The notes beneath the pieces were generated by a model. That model was not told the origin of the DNA, did no database searches, and saw only the letters and a list, made by a program, of their open reading frames with translations. Shown here one piece after another: positions 21,162 through 32,950 of a DNA stretch of 64,000 bases (position 1 is its first letter; each line of letters starts with the position of its first letter). This DNA is from Microplitis mediator (Eukaryota > Arthropoda > Insecta > Hymenoptera > Braconidae). The translations under genes were made by a program, and so were the position numbers. The stretch is from contig NC_079974.1 in the NCBI RefSeq assembly GCF_029852145.1, forward strand, positions 17,710,082-17,774,081. The letters are read 5' to 3'.

Positions 21162-24100
21162 ACGAAAATTTCATTTGACCAGATTTAATAATATATGACG
21201 ATCTAAATTTTTTTCCACGGGTAATTGAAAATAATTAATTTATAATTTGTGTATTATTCATATTTACAATACAAATATTATTGAATTTGTTAATTTTTTA
21301 TTAAATGTAAAATATTTTAAATTTATTACAACAGTAAAATATATTTTTTTGTCTGTTAAAGTAGAAGATTAAAAAGTAATTTTCATTTTAATTGCGTACT
21401 TGTTCATCCGTGAAAAATTACTAAGTTTCAACATAGCTTTAAAATGTGTCATTTACTATTTAAGATTTTACTTTAAAATTTATTCATGTATAAAAAGTTT
21501 AATTTGAGACATTAAATTTTATAAATAATTAATTATCAATTTGGGAGAATTCAACATTTAAGAATCATTAAAAAATTAAAGTTTATGAATTTAAATGAAA
21601 ATTTAAACATTCAAATTGTAAAGTATTTAAATCGCTATTATTTGTATAGATGTCGAAATTAAGTGATTTCAAGTAGTGCTTCGTTAAATATTTAGAATAA
21701 TTAATTAAAATTGTTAAAATAATGAAAATGATTAAAATTAGAAATAGTTACGGCATAAAATAATAATTTATTTTAAAACAGAAAAAAATAAACTTTAAAA
21801 ATTAATTATAAATTTTTATTTTACTCAACGAGGCCAATGAGACTGAATTTATATATACTGACATCGTAAAAGTCGTAATTAACTATAGTACATATATATA
21901 TGTATGAAAGCGGTGATGTATAATACTCAAGTCAGCTGAATAGAGGGCCACTTAAAAGGGCGTTTGAGCCGAACACCCTAATCTCAGTGTACCTTTGATG
22001 TGAGATTGTCGATTGCAGATACCTTGTAGAAAGCATTGAACCGATTCACTTGTAGATAATTGCTATTTTACATACGTAAGGCAATAATGTACTCATGTGT
22101 ACATTTCATGGGGTTTCAATCTCTTGTTTATCTTCATAGGTTTATGTATAGATAGATAGATGGGTAGCTTCTTTCATCTCTTGTAGATACAGTTATCGTG
22201 TATTTATTCGTGTGCATACCTCTAGGAAACTTGATTCATAGAGAAAACTCATGATTTTCATTAAAAGCTTACGGAGATTGTCAAAAGATCAATTTATACA
22301 AATCGTATTTAGTAGCTTTACTTCATTTTTCTTCTCGCATTCATCTCCTTTTTTGGTTTCTTTCAAACGTTTTTTTTCTCTTTTTTCTGCTCTTTATCTT
22401 TCTATTTTACGTTTTCTTTCTCTATTGTTTTTTTTCTCGATCCAGTTGAATTTGTAACTTCTATCCAGGCTCAGCTCTCTCATTCTGTGTAATCCAAAGA
22501 CCTTTTCTTGTGAATGAGTACATGAATAAGAGATGCCTTTCATTTCATAGGATATTAGCGATAGAGTTAACGAAATTAATAAAACTATTTACGACAATAG
22601 TAAATAATTATTCTAATTTTGTGTCAGAAACTTAACTTACTTAAACTTGATATAATAAATTTTTGAACAACTGTTCACTGTATCAATTCTATATATACTT
22701 TAGGCCATAACTATTTGAAGGAGGGCAGTTTGAAGAAAGTATCATATGCTTTATTGGATTTCTTTTTTTTTTTTTTTCGGTCAAAATATATTTGAATCAT
22801 ATTTTGTGACTTCAATTCATTTTTAATAATTTGTAATGCCGCGAAATTTGTTAAATTTCCTGAAAAAAGGAGGTACGAGGTAATAAATTCAGTGTACTAC
22901 AATCCACAAGCCCATAAAATATTGTTTTTCAAAAAAATGACATTTAAAATATATGAAATATATACGAAAATCGGCTAAAAGTTAGCTATTAAAAATATAT
23001 TTTTAAACATATTTTATATAAATTTTTGAATAAAAATATATATTTTAACATAAATATTTTTTATAAATTTTTCACATGAGGGTGAAGTCGGTTTAATAGT
23101 TCAACAAACTTCTTTAATTGCCTCAAGCCGCAAGAATTATCTAAATGAGATCATTAATTTGAACGATGACAGAAGATTTATAAAATAACCATTTACTTTA
23201 TTTTTATCTTTTCGATAATTTTTAGTCTATTTTCGTAGATTATTGTCCCATGTCATAGTCGATAATTTACCCAATAATTTTGTCAGGTTTTTATCTCAAG
23301 CTTTTTTGACTGCCGCAAAAATATCTTATACCTATGAAATAGTTTGAGAATATCGTTAACGGAAAATTAAAAAAATTTAAAACTTTTTCTTATTCTTTTG
23401 TTGCATACTTCGGAAATGACCTATTCTAATCGCTTCAATCAATCAAATTTTATTGCTTATATATGAAATTATGTTATTAAACTTTTAATAAGTATCAGCT
23501 TATTGAATTTTTATAAATTTTTTATTGAAAAAAAACAAAAAAAAAAAAAAAGGAAAATAACAAAACTTTATAATTGAAATGAAATATACTACTAGAAACG
23601 AGAAAGAAAAAAAATCAAGCAGAAGATAAAAATAATATTTAATGTGTCTATGAAAAGTTTTGATACAGCACCTCACTTTTCATTTTGAGATATTATACAA
23701 TTCAATTCAGTAGCAAAATTCGTTTGATTCTTTAACTTCAAATAAACTGATGGACATAATAAAGTTTATGAATTTACAAACATTGATAGTTTTCAAATTG
23801 AACATTGTTATTACGTCCGAAAGTTGAATTGAATAATAGTCCGAATTTTAAGAATATTCAAAGTATTCGTAAATTTTGTAATCTTTCGAAAAATTTGGAT
23901 TAGTCGTCAATTTCTGAAGAGTTTGTGAATTTTTGCTTCGTTCGATTCGAATTCGAATATTTGGCTCGAACATTGTTATTTCTCTTTTGATAAATTGTAA
24001 AAGATGATGTACAATAATATACACGTAGGTCATATTTTTCAAATGATTCAAAAATCTATGAATAATTCAAACATTTCGAATTATTTGATTCGATACGAAT

Positions 24101-24240
24101 AGTTTGTAAGGTCGAATTATTGGCAGACCTCTAATATATATTATATATTTTTCCAAGTTTAATTGTGTTTAAATTATGATTTTTAAATTTCATAAAAGTC
24201 ACGTGAACAAAAATACATAATCATAGGGGAATTGAGAGCA
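21162..24240. other. AT-rich stretch without a recognised gene
   Basis: No supported exon was found. A pyrimidine-rich tract at about 22310-22446 gives a 68-codon low-complexity Phe/Ser/Leu frame that is not called. A tetranucleotide AGAT run lies near 22150-22162. Around 23930-24110, TTCGATTCGAATTCGAATAT and TTCGAATTATTTGATTCG are short palindromic words. Confidence 0.4.
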
Positions 24241-25294
24241 AGAGGCAGGTAGTTGTCTATAAATTTTCAGTAAGTTCTCTTGGGACCTAATGTTGTCTGG
24301 CGTATAACATCGCACTTCCACTGGATGCTACCTTGTTATTTTCGTAGTCTTTTGGTTTTAAGTAGTTACTTTCGCGTTGTAACATTGCGATTTTTTTCTT
24401 TCCGAGTCTCTGTAAAATTTTGTCTTTTAAAGAGTAAAAAAAAAATTTCACTTTCAAGCCTTCCTTTCTTTTATTTTTTGCTCTGCTGTAAAATATGTTC
24501 TCTGAAAATTTCTGGTTAATTAGAATGAAATTAATTAAAGTAAAAACTAATGGATACTTTTTTATTCATATTTTTTTTTTTTTTTACAAAAAATTCCAAA
24601 CATTTTGCCTGATAAATAAAGAATATGAAAGTGGAGATAAAGAGTTCAAATAGTTCCGATAATTGCCTCGCTGGAGGCTAAAAATAGTACGAAGAATAGA
24701 GTAAAAAAATGGAAAAATGGAGTGGTTCTATGAATATATATATGCATATCCTTAATAGAAAATGGTTTACAGAAGAAAATTTTAAAAATGGACTGACGTA
24801 TATTTTGCGAATATGAAAAAGCCTAGTCTTGACGATAAAAGCAAATGTGACACGTAACTCTAAAAGTACTCGTATGTGTAAGAGAGTGAGGCCGATGGAG
24901 AAAAGCCGGAAAAGAAAGAGAAAGGACATCTAGTGCATAGGCATTGTGTTCCTTCAAGTTCTTTCGTTGAGAAATTCAACCCACTTACACGCTTAAAGAA
25001 GCGTAAACATGACATTTTGTAAATTCAATTTTTTTCTTTTTTCCTTTGCAAAAAAAAAAAAAAAAATATAGGTGTCGGGTGGTACATTATAAAACCGTCT
25101 CATGTACTTTTTATCGTAAAAAAGAAGTTATTATGAGTTTTTTAATAATAAAATTTACAAAAAATAGTAGCACTTATAACGGGCTTTTTTTATTTTCATA
25201 AAAGAATGCAATTTGAAATCTTTTCTTCTTTTTCTTTATATATCAATCGTTTGACGATACACGGAGAGAAAAATATCGTCAGAATGACTATCCA

Positions 25295-25675
25295 CACGGA
25301 AAAAATCCTGTTGCAGCAACAGGATTTTCCTGCAGCTGCAACAAATCGGTCATGTTGCAACAACCGAATTAATCCTGTTGCTGCAACAGGATTTTATCGG
25401 TATTAGGCGTTTTGAGCACCTGAAAAAATATCTCCGGACAAAATATCCCCATGAAAAGAAAGCAAAAATAGTGAAAAAAGCCAAGAAAAATAGTTAAATG
25501 AAAGCAAAAATAGTGGAAAAAGCCAAAAAAAACTGACACAAAACTGGGGATATTTTGTCCAGAGATATTTTGTCGGGGATATTTTGTCAGGTGCTCAAAA
25601 CGCATGGAACCGATTTTATCACGTTGCTGCAACATGGCTGCTTCCTGTTGCAGCGCTAGTAAATTTATTTCCGTG
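25295..25675. mobile_element. MITE k, CACGGAAAAAATCC start, CTGTTGCAGCAACAGG word
   Basis: It is inserted in MITE d. The left end CACGGAAAAAATCCTGTTGC and the right end TAAATTTATTTCCGTG are inverted, flanked by CA on both sides (25293-25294 and 25676-25677). The interior repeats CTGTTGCAGCAACAGGATTT and variants, itself a perfect palindromic word. It is interrupted by a third element at 25407-25603. Confidence 0.8.
25407..25603. mobile_element. Innermost MITE, GCGTTTTGAGCACCTG termini
   Basis: GCGTTTTGAGCACCTGA at the left and TCAGGTGCTCAAAACGC at the right are perfect 17-bp inverted repeats 197 bp apart. The interior holds ACAAAATATCCCC / GGGGATATTTTGTC words and a direct near-duplication of GCAAAAATAGTG(A/G)AAAAAGCCAA (about 25461 and 25502). 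Its end sequence differs from the CAC-type families, so it is a different family sitting inside MITE k. Confidence 0.85.
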
Positions 25676-26702
25676 CAATGTATCTTCAAATGACGTATCG
25701 TCAGAATAACGATTCGTATACCTTGTTTAAGAATACTCACATGTTAATTTAACAGTCTATAGTATTGTTAATTTAAAGATATGCATTTAGGTTGGGATGA
25801 GTATTCATTTATTTAATTTAAAAATACGACAATTAGCCTTTGTAAACATATGTAGTTTCGTTGATATAAGTATCTGTTTTGCCAGCGTGAGGATCCGTAT
25901 AACTAAATTGGCTATACGTTTTATTGTTCTCAGTTGTCGGTTGCCTAAATACAGAGCTTGCGCAATAGTCATGTCAGCGATTCATAAAATGCCTAAAATA
26001 AGGATACGGATCGTCACTTTGACGATCTACTGTGAGAAAAACTTTGTATAGCTGAATTGGCTATACGGCGTATCGTTAAGTAAGTTAAGTATACAGCGTA
26101 TAGCCAGAATAGCGATACGTATACTCACTCTGACAATATTTTTCTCTCCGTGTAGCACTTAAATAAGCAAAAGAATGCACTGATGTAGAGAGGACATTTA
26201 ATAAAACATTTCTACTACAACCCGAAGTTCTTTTATCGAATTTATTATTTAAAAAATTTGATCGAAAATCTCTCGAATTTACGATCAGATTTTGTTGATT
26301 AAGGCGGCATTCGATGTGGATTTAATGAATCAGGAATTAATAAGCCGCTTGGAATGTCACATTGAAGATCCAAAACGGTTAATCCGTTCAAAAGTTACAG
26401 AAAAAAGTGGGAAGTTGAAAAAAGACAATTAAAATTGTCGGAAGATAACTAATATACTTAAACAAACTATTAGTTCTATTTGATATTTGACACTGTATGT
26501 ATGCAGATAAAAACTTAACGTGCTTTACTTCATTATTACACCGTACGTAGTCTGTACAGCGTTTAATTATAACGAGAAAAGAAATTAATTTGACAAACAT
26601 AGTAAATTTGCAGAAATTCACTTTTGAAAAGTACTGTATATACCTAGAGAATTAAAGGGATTAATAGACTTGAGAGTATATTCTAGCGTCGACAAATCAA
26701 CA

Positions 26703-26970
26703 TCATTATACACTCCCTCGGGTGTCATTCTAAAGGGAGTGTGAAAGCAAGCACGACTCCACATCGTTGGAGTCGTTCATGTCGCTAGGCGTTCCAATTT
26801 CGAGGATTTATATATGTGGATGTACAAGTAAAGTGCGAGAGACTAGACCAGACGTGCCTGGTTGCTAGTGTGCAGCATGAGAATATCAGGGGTAAATAGT
26901 TTGTGAGGATTGCCGTGGCACAGTTGGAATTCACTTGGCGGCGAATCCGGAAGACTACGAAATTACGAGA
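26703..26970. other. GC-elevated block with consecutive perfect hairpins
   Basis: Three stems follow one another: ACACTCCCT/AGGGAGTGT (26710-26718 with 26734-26742, 15-nt loop), ACGACTCCA/TGGAGTCGT (26753-26761 with 26768-26776, 6-nt loop), and ACTAGACCAG with CTGGT(TG)CTAGT (26842-26869, 6-nt loop). A further segment, TGGCACAGTTGG at about 26918, resembles a pol III A box. No ORF. It could encode a structured RNA, or be part of an LTR or SINE. The strand is unknown because stems look alike on both. Confidence 0.35.
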
Positions 26971-26999
26971 TTAAAAAAAAAAATAAATAACATCTCATT

Positions 27000-27750
27000 T
27001 ACACTTTTTGTCAATAAATTTTTTTATTTTTATTTCTTATTATGTCGATATAAATCATCATGTGATGATCGATTATTCGAGTTCAAGCGTTCCGTGTATT
27101 GACCTCGTAGCTGAGTACTGGAATTTTAATATCGCCCCCAAAAAATTTAAACCAAATTAAAATTCAAAACTTATAACGCTTATAATTGAAATAATCAATT
27201 GACATTTATAAATTATCGCCACGAGTACTTTTATTTTTATTTTTAATCATTTTTTGGGAAGTGCCATTTTATTAATCGAATAAATTAACTTTAAATAATA
27301 TTATTAAGCATTACTTCTTAATGAGATAGTAAATTATTAATTGACTAAAATATAAGAATTATGGAATTCATTATCGATGAACTTAAAAACAAAAATCCAA
27401 TTCTATCCATCTGTAATATTTACTTTGCCACACTAAATATTTTTAGATAGCCTTTTTTTAGATGTCGTCTTTCTTGGTCTTTCACTAGTGATTTCGGAAG
27501 AGGTTTTTGCCAGTAAGCTCAAAACTAATGAAAACAAAACAAAATTGGGTCAATTAATTGCGATTGTGGGCAATTAGTTTGTTTATGAAAATCCGCACTT
27601 TTTGACCGACGTAATTGATTTTTTAAATTAAAAAGAAATGTTTTTTTTTTTTTTTTAAATATCTAAATCCATTGACTTGAAATAGTATTCAATTTGATCA
27701 TTAAGAAATATTTTTTTTGTTAGTATGTAGTATATTATTTTATTTTACTA
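27000..27750. other. AT-rich stretch without a recognised gene
   Basis: No supported exon was found. A GC-richer patch at about 27055-27140 (CATGTGATGATCGATTATTC, GACCTCGTAGCTGAGTACTG) could be a continuation of the structured block to its left. Confidence 0.35.
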
Positions 27751-27751
27751 G

Positions 27752-28226
27752 AAGGACTTGGGATAAAATCAGAACATTTTTGAGACAAATGAGAAATTGT
27801 TTTTTTCTTCAAGTGTTTGGTATTTTAATTATTTTATTGAAAACTGGATAAGGTTAACTTCGAAACAAAATGGGCCATGATTATCGAACCCATTTTTTTT
27901 TTACTAATTTATGTTCACCGCATTGTCTAAGCTAGCTTTCTCCGTTTTTTTCTACAAATCATAACGAAGTATTTTTAAACAGAAAACACTTTTAATATTA
28001 TGGTTTGTTATGGTTATACAGGTTAGGCATATAAATGTTAGAACACTGATTAATTTATATGATTTCTTTGTAGAGCTTGATGGAGCAATAATAAATTGCG
28101 AAATGTTGCAAGTAATAGTTCGTTAATTTACACCAGTTTTTGTTCCTATATCCTCTGATATTAATTCATTCAGAAAACACTTTTTTTTTTCTTAAAATAG
28201 TGTTTAATTTTATCCCGAGTTCCGTT
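27752..28226. mobile_element. Possible inverted-repeat element (GGGATAAAAT/ATTTTATCCC)
   Basis: GGACTTGGGATAAAATC near 27754 is mirrored by ATTTTATCCCGAGTTCC near 28206. AGAAAACACTTTT occurs twice in direct orientation (about 27981 and 28172). The arms are short and diverged, so the ends are uncertain. Non-coding. Confidence 0.4.
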
Positions 28227-30311
28227 ATACCATAAAAATTGTAGAAACGATTTAACGCGTGGTAGATCGATAAAAAATTTTATCCGAAACTTTTATGCAA
28301 AATATTTTTGTAATTTATTTATTATATATATTTTATTTTGAAACTCAAACTGATATTTGATTTCTATAGAATTAAAATTAACTGTTTCAATTTCGATATT
28401 CGTTAAAAAAAATAAGTAATAATTATCCGATACTGTTAAAAAGTTTTTATTAAATGTAATGTGCAAACTAACACGTTTTATTTAAAACTAATCTCTAGAT
28501 GTCAGTTGACAAATTTTCCCACGATTGGGTCGGATTTAAGAGATTTTCAAATAGTTGTACCGGAAGCTTTCAATTCTTTTACGAATATCGGCAAAGGGCC
28601 AAAGCTTTAGAAAAGGTTGTTGCAAGTTTAAGCCACATTCAAATTTAAAGCCCTCGAGATATATAACGAACCGGGAAACGCAAACCTATAGAGTTTCAGG
28701 CCCGAAACTCGGAGGGGTTACTCGTTGTTCGTTCTCTTCTTATGTACAACTACATTCTACTCTAACTACTCCTCGGTTCCTTCGCTTCCCCATTTACCTC
28801 TCTATCCTGACTAGGATTTTGAGCTTAAAGCTTCCGCTTGCTTAGTCTCGATGGAATTACATCTTATCCTTCTTCATTTTCATCCTCGGTTGACCTTTAT
28901 ATACACTTATACTTTTATGCTGACACTTATAGACTCATATTTCGTTATACTTTACTAACACTTTAGTATTAACTTAAGTCAAGTGACGAAAGACTTTTAC
29001 TTACCGGGATTTAAAAGTTTCGATATGATTTCACACTTTAAATTTATTTTTTCAAGTACTTTTAAATTTCAACTAGTCCAGAGAATCGAGAATTTTAAAA
29101 AAACTATTTTTTTTTTTTACTATAATGACCAAATTTAATTCACATTATTTAAAAAAATATCTATTTTCTTGATAAGAATATTAAAAATGATAAAAAATAG
29201 GATTTATTATAAAAATATATGGGTAGTACCAGCTTCTTTATCATAATGAGAATTAATTATAATAAGAAATCCGGAAAACATCTCTAGTTAATCCATAAAA
29301 TTAAATTAAAATAATTAATATAGTAAAAGCCGTGATATTAATTAAATTATTATGTTAAATTATTATGCTAAGTGAAATTCTCAGTACATTTTAGTACTTA
29401 CCAAAACATTCTCGAGTTATAGAAGCACATTGTGAAGTCCAAGAGATTGCGTGCTCTTGGCAGAAAGTACATGCACAAAGCCCATGTCATTCACACACAT
29501 ACATAAAAGGAAATCCAACACAGAACTATACGTTTTTATGTGAAATTTCATTCAAAGAGTAATACACGACAAACTTGTACAAAGAAGAAAAACATCATCA
29601 TAAATATATGTATATGTATACAGTTTTATTTTTAAGTGCTTGTTCAAAAAATAATAGCTTATCAAAAAAAAATTAAGTCCTCGGAAAAAAAATTTTATCT
29701 TAAATATATAGTTCTAGCTCATTAGGAAATGAACTAGGGATGTCAGTCCCAACTTTAATTAAGTGGGAATTCGTTTTATTTTCATCACTTTTTGACCCTT
29801 CAAGTGCAAGGTCCAGATAGATATCTTGTAGATATCTTATATTATCGACAAATCTTAGTTGAGTAAAATTAATTCGCCGTGTAATTGAACACATAGAAAA
29901 AGTTTAATTATAGATATTTGAAATGGAAGCAATTAGATCTTTGAAAAATGAATGGAGCCACACATCTAAACAATCATCATACTTGTTTACAAAGAAATTT
30001 ATGATCTAAATGCATGTTTGAGTTGTCTTACTCTTAAATATATTGCTCTGAAATGACGCACCCTAACAAAAAAAGATAAATAATGTTATTTTAAACATGA
30101 ACATTATTATATACATATATTATCGATTTAACGTCATCTCTGAATTGAAGATTACCTACCTCTACCTAGCTCAAAGAGATCATACGATCATACATTTGTT
30201 CAGATACCTCGAAGGATTGTAGGTCAAAACCAATCATGATATCTTTGAGCTTGCGATCCTTTTACTAAATCTCGTTCTGCTTCTTTACTACTCTACCTAT
30301 TTCGACGATGT

Positions 30312-30317
<6 letters not shown>
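28227..30317. other. Mostly unannotated; one GC-richer block
   Basis: At 28560-28840 the composition is richer in GC and a 96-codon frame is open on the + strand, without an ATG start at its beginning. The block is bounded by CGGAAGCTTT (28561) and AAAGCTTCCG (about 28827), which suggests an inverted-repeat element rather than a gene. It contains a short hairpin, GAGTTTC...GAAACTC, near 28691. The remainder is AT-rich with no exon seen. Confidence 0.35.
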
Positions 30318-30370
<53 letters not shown>

Positions 30371-31071
30371 CTTTATCACGATTACTAACCGAAACTTTAC
30401 TAATAAATATTGATATAAATTACACGGGTATAAAATTAAAGATCAGAAGAATTGATAAAGCCACGAACAAAATTTAATATAAAACTTTCGATCAAAGTTG
30501 TTAATAATTATAGTAGCAATAATTAGATAATATTGTAAATTGTTGAAGCTTTTCTTCATCATGGTTGAATCAATTTTATTGTTAATTCATTATAATAGTT
30601 ACAAAGTTTAATTTAAGTAGTTGGAGAGTTAACGCAATATGTGGGGATGAACTAGTTGAGATGGTTTATCGAGTTAATGAGGCGTAAGCTTGTGTATGGG
30701 GTTTCTGTATTAAAGGAAGTGTGTGCATTCCCGTAATTCTAGCAATAGAAGCGTGACGGTGGTGGGTTTAGTTGCTTTTCACGACTGTGAGCTAGGTGTC
30801 GGAAAGTTGTGCATGTATATCTCGAGCAGACGACTTTGAGAGGATGAGACGGAAATGGGTAGATGAGCAAGAGAATTAGTTAGAGAGAAAAAGAGGATGT
30901 TAGTGGTAGTAATAGTGGTATGGGAGAAGGATGAAATGTAGAAAGCAAAGTTACAACCAAGTTCTCAGTCCGTGGCTGGATTTAGTCTGTCACAGTACAA
31001 GGTAACGTTCGTATAAAAGGATATAAAATGTATACATGTATATATGTATAAATGTATACATGTATGTATGT

Positions 31072-31317
31072 ATGAGATGGGTGCTGAGATATAGGATGTA
31101 TGCCAGTAAACTTCGTCAAAGTTTTTATCGCATACCAGGCATCGTGCTTCGACATACAGAAGAAAACTATGTCGTACATGTCACTAAAATAGATCATAGA
31201 TATTTGTTATATTTTCTTCGACACTATTTCAGCTATATAGATAAGGTGAAGGGACATAATATGAGTGTATACTTTTGGTATATAAATAAAAAAAGGTTAT
31301 TGTTTACTAGTCAATAA
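31072..31317 (+). CDS. Candidate orphan small basic protein (81 residues)
   Basis: TATAAAAGG at 31012-31020 is a strong TATA-box match. The ATG at 31072 (or an in-frame ATG at 31036) opens a frame with reasonably varied codons that ends at 31317. The AATAAA at 31313-31318 overlaps the stop. The product is basic and aromatic-rich (RWVLRYRMYASKLRQSFYRI near its start) and lacks a signal peptide or recognisable domain. Upstream, TCAGTCC at 30965 and a CAAG|GTAACG donor-like site suggest further promoter or splice signals. The family is unknown. The layout is suggestive but could be accidental, and a 71-codon minus-strand frame overlaps. Confidence 0.3.
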   Translation: MRWVLRYRMYASKLRQSFYRIPGIVLRHTEENYVVHVTKIDHRYLLYFLRHYFSYIDKVKGHNMSVYFWYINKKRLLFTSQ

Positions 31318-31792
31318 ATACTTTATGATTCCCCAAGCATAAGTAATGAATTTATTTAACGAAAGTAATTTTGAGTAAGATTGCTATCGACTAATCTACT
31401 TATTGATGATAAAAAAAAATAATTGATTTCTTGAAAAATACTGCTACAAACTTTTTAACCTTTATTTTATCTTGGCGTAGATTTATAGCTTCATCAATTT
31501 AATTACTTTATTTTTTTAATTTTTATTAAGAATGAGTCTTCATTTTCGGCTTTGCCTCGGCCAACAATTACATGTAATCTGAGATATTTCTTACTTTACT
31601 TCCCTAGGTGTGTAATATGCTATCAAATAATTGTTATCTTTATTGTCTTTTATGTTTCTACTGAAATTTCACTTATTTAAATGTTTTTATGCGTTAGCAT
31701 TTGCAGCTTGGAAAAATGCGGTTTCATCTAAAAATACGTCAAATTACATTTTTCTTAAAATATATTATAACTATTTAATTATATTATCATCA

Positions 31793-32315
31793 GGGGAAGG
31801 GGGGGGGGGCAAAAGGGGGTAGGGTAGGCAAAACGGGGTACCCCCAAAATTTGATTAAAAAAAATTTTATATTTTAAATGGTTTTTAAACATTCCAAAAT
31901 CACTTCTGTAAATATAATTAAGCGTTACTTTGATTTTTTTTGGTAAACTTTTTCAAAAATCAATTGTCAGTTGAAAAATATTAATGACGTTTGTTTTATG
32001 ATAAAAACTATAAAAAATTTTTTTTCTTCTTTTGTATCCAATAAACATGCAAAATATAATTTTTCTTCATGTAAATTACTTAGAAAAAAATTCAACTTAA
32101 TCAAATTCGTTTAAAATCCAGAAATTTTTTTTTTTTACCTTTTTTAGGGGGTACCCCACTTTGCCCGCAGAAATGAAAAATTTTTTTTTTCAACGGTAAC
32201 TGAAAATTTCTTCTATTTACTTTGAATATCATTAAAAAAAAAAAAAGATTTAGCGTATTTGACTCCTCGAAAACTTGGTATTTCCTTAAGTACCCCCTTT
32301 TGCCCCTCCCTCCCC
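31793..32315. mobile_element. MITE with G-rich termini (GGGGAAGGGGG... / ...CCCTCCCCT)
   Basis: The left end GGGGAAGGGGGGGGGGGCAA, followed by AAAGGGGGTAGGG, is mirrored by CCCCCTTTTGCCCCTCCC and TCCCCT at the right end, 523 bp in all. The interior carries TTTAGGGGGTACCCCACTTT and the phrases shared with 18116-18400. The termini could form G-quadruplex structures. No ORF of substance. Confidence 0.72.
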
Positions 32316-32756
32316 TATATCAATTGGGATATTAAATAAGTTATATTTTATCCTTATTCTGGAGTTAATCATATTATTAATAATAGAAATAATATACAGA
32401 TATTAAAATCACGTTAATAAGGTTTATAATATGATGTCATTATCGTAATCATAATTTTATCACTTAATTACATATTTTATGTCTTTATTATATACAACTT
32501 AGATTAGGGGTAATTATTTAGTTTCATAGCGTTACATATGTTAAAAATTTTTAAATGTTAACGTCCCTACATAAATTTGCTCAATCTGTCCAGTTTGACG
32601 TCAGATTGATAAAAAATGTGACATATAATTTCCCCCGGAATTAAAAAAATTATAATAATAATAATAATATTCTACGGTTGTACTTTTGAAAACTAATAAA
32701 ATTTTTTCTATTTTTTCAATAATAAATGATTAAATAGCATAGTACGAATTAGATAT

Positions 32757-32950
32757 TTTATAATGAGCTTCCGGTATCAATATAAAATACTGCCCTATAA
32801 ATTATGAACGTAGTAATTTTCATTCGAGTATTCACCAGAGGTTTGAGTGTTCGATTGAGTGCATTCTTCAGCTGAATATAGTCAAAGATTGGCAGATAAT
32901 CAAGCTAACTCACTTTACTGTAAATTCTTATTTCAGACGATTCATTGCTT
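32757..32950 (+). repeat. Dispersed repeat T, forward copy
   Basis: About 190 bp (GAGCTTCCGGTATCAATA ... GATTGGCAGATAATCAAGCT ... TATTTCAGACGATTCATTGC) matches 60770-60966 in the opposite orientation with modest divergence. It is non-coding and its family is unknown. Confidence 0.75.

Larger units (their letters stand above)
25260..26153. mobile_element. MITE d, CACGGAGAGAAA termini, host of nested insertions
   Basis: The left end CACGGAGAGAAAAATATCGT and the right end ATTTTTCTCTCCGTG are inverted copies flanked by TA on both sides (25258-25259 and 26154-26155). Inside, GACGATAC/GTATCGTC and CTATACG-type words recur in both orientations (TATCGTCAGAATAACGATTC; GCGTATAGCCAGAATAGCG). It is interrupted at 25295-25675 by another MITE. 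The 84-codon frame at 25797-26051 is a by-product. Confidence 0.82.

Noticed and set aside
22251..22457. Phe/Ser-rich 68-codon ORF
   Set aside because: Direct translation of a pyrimidine-rich tract.
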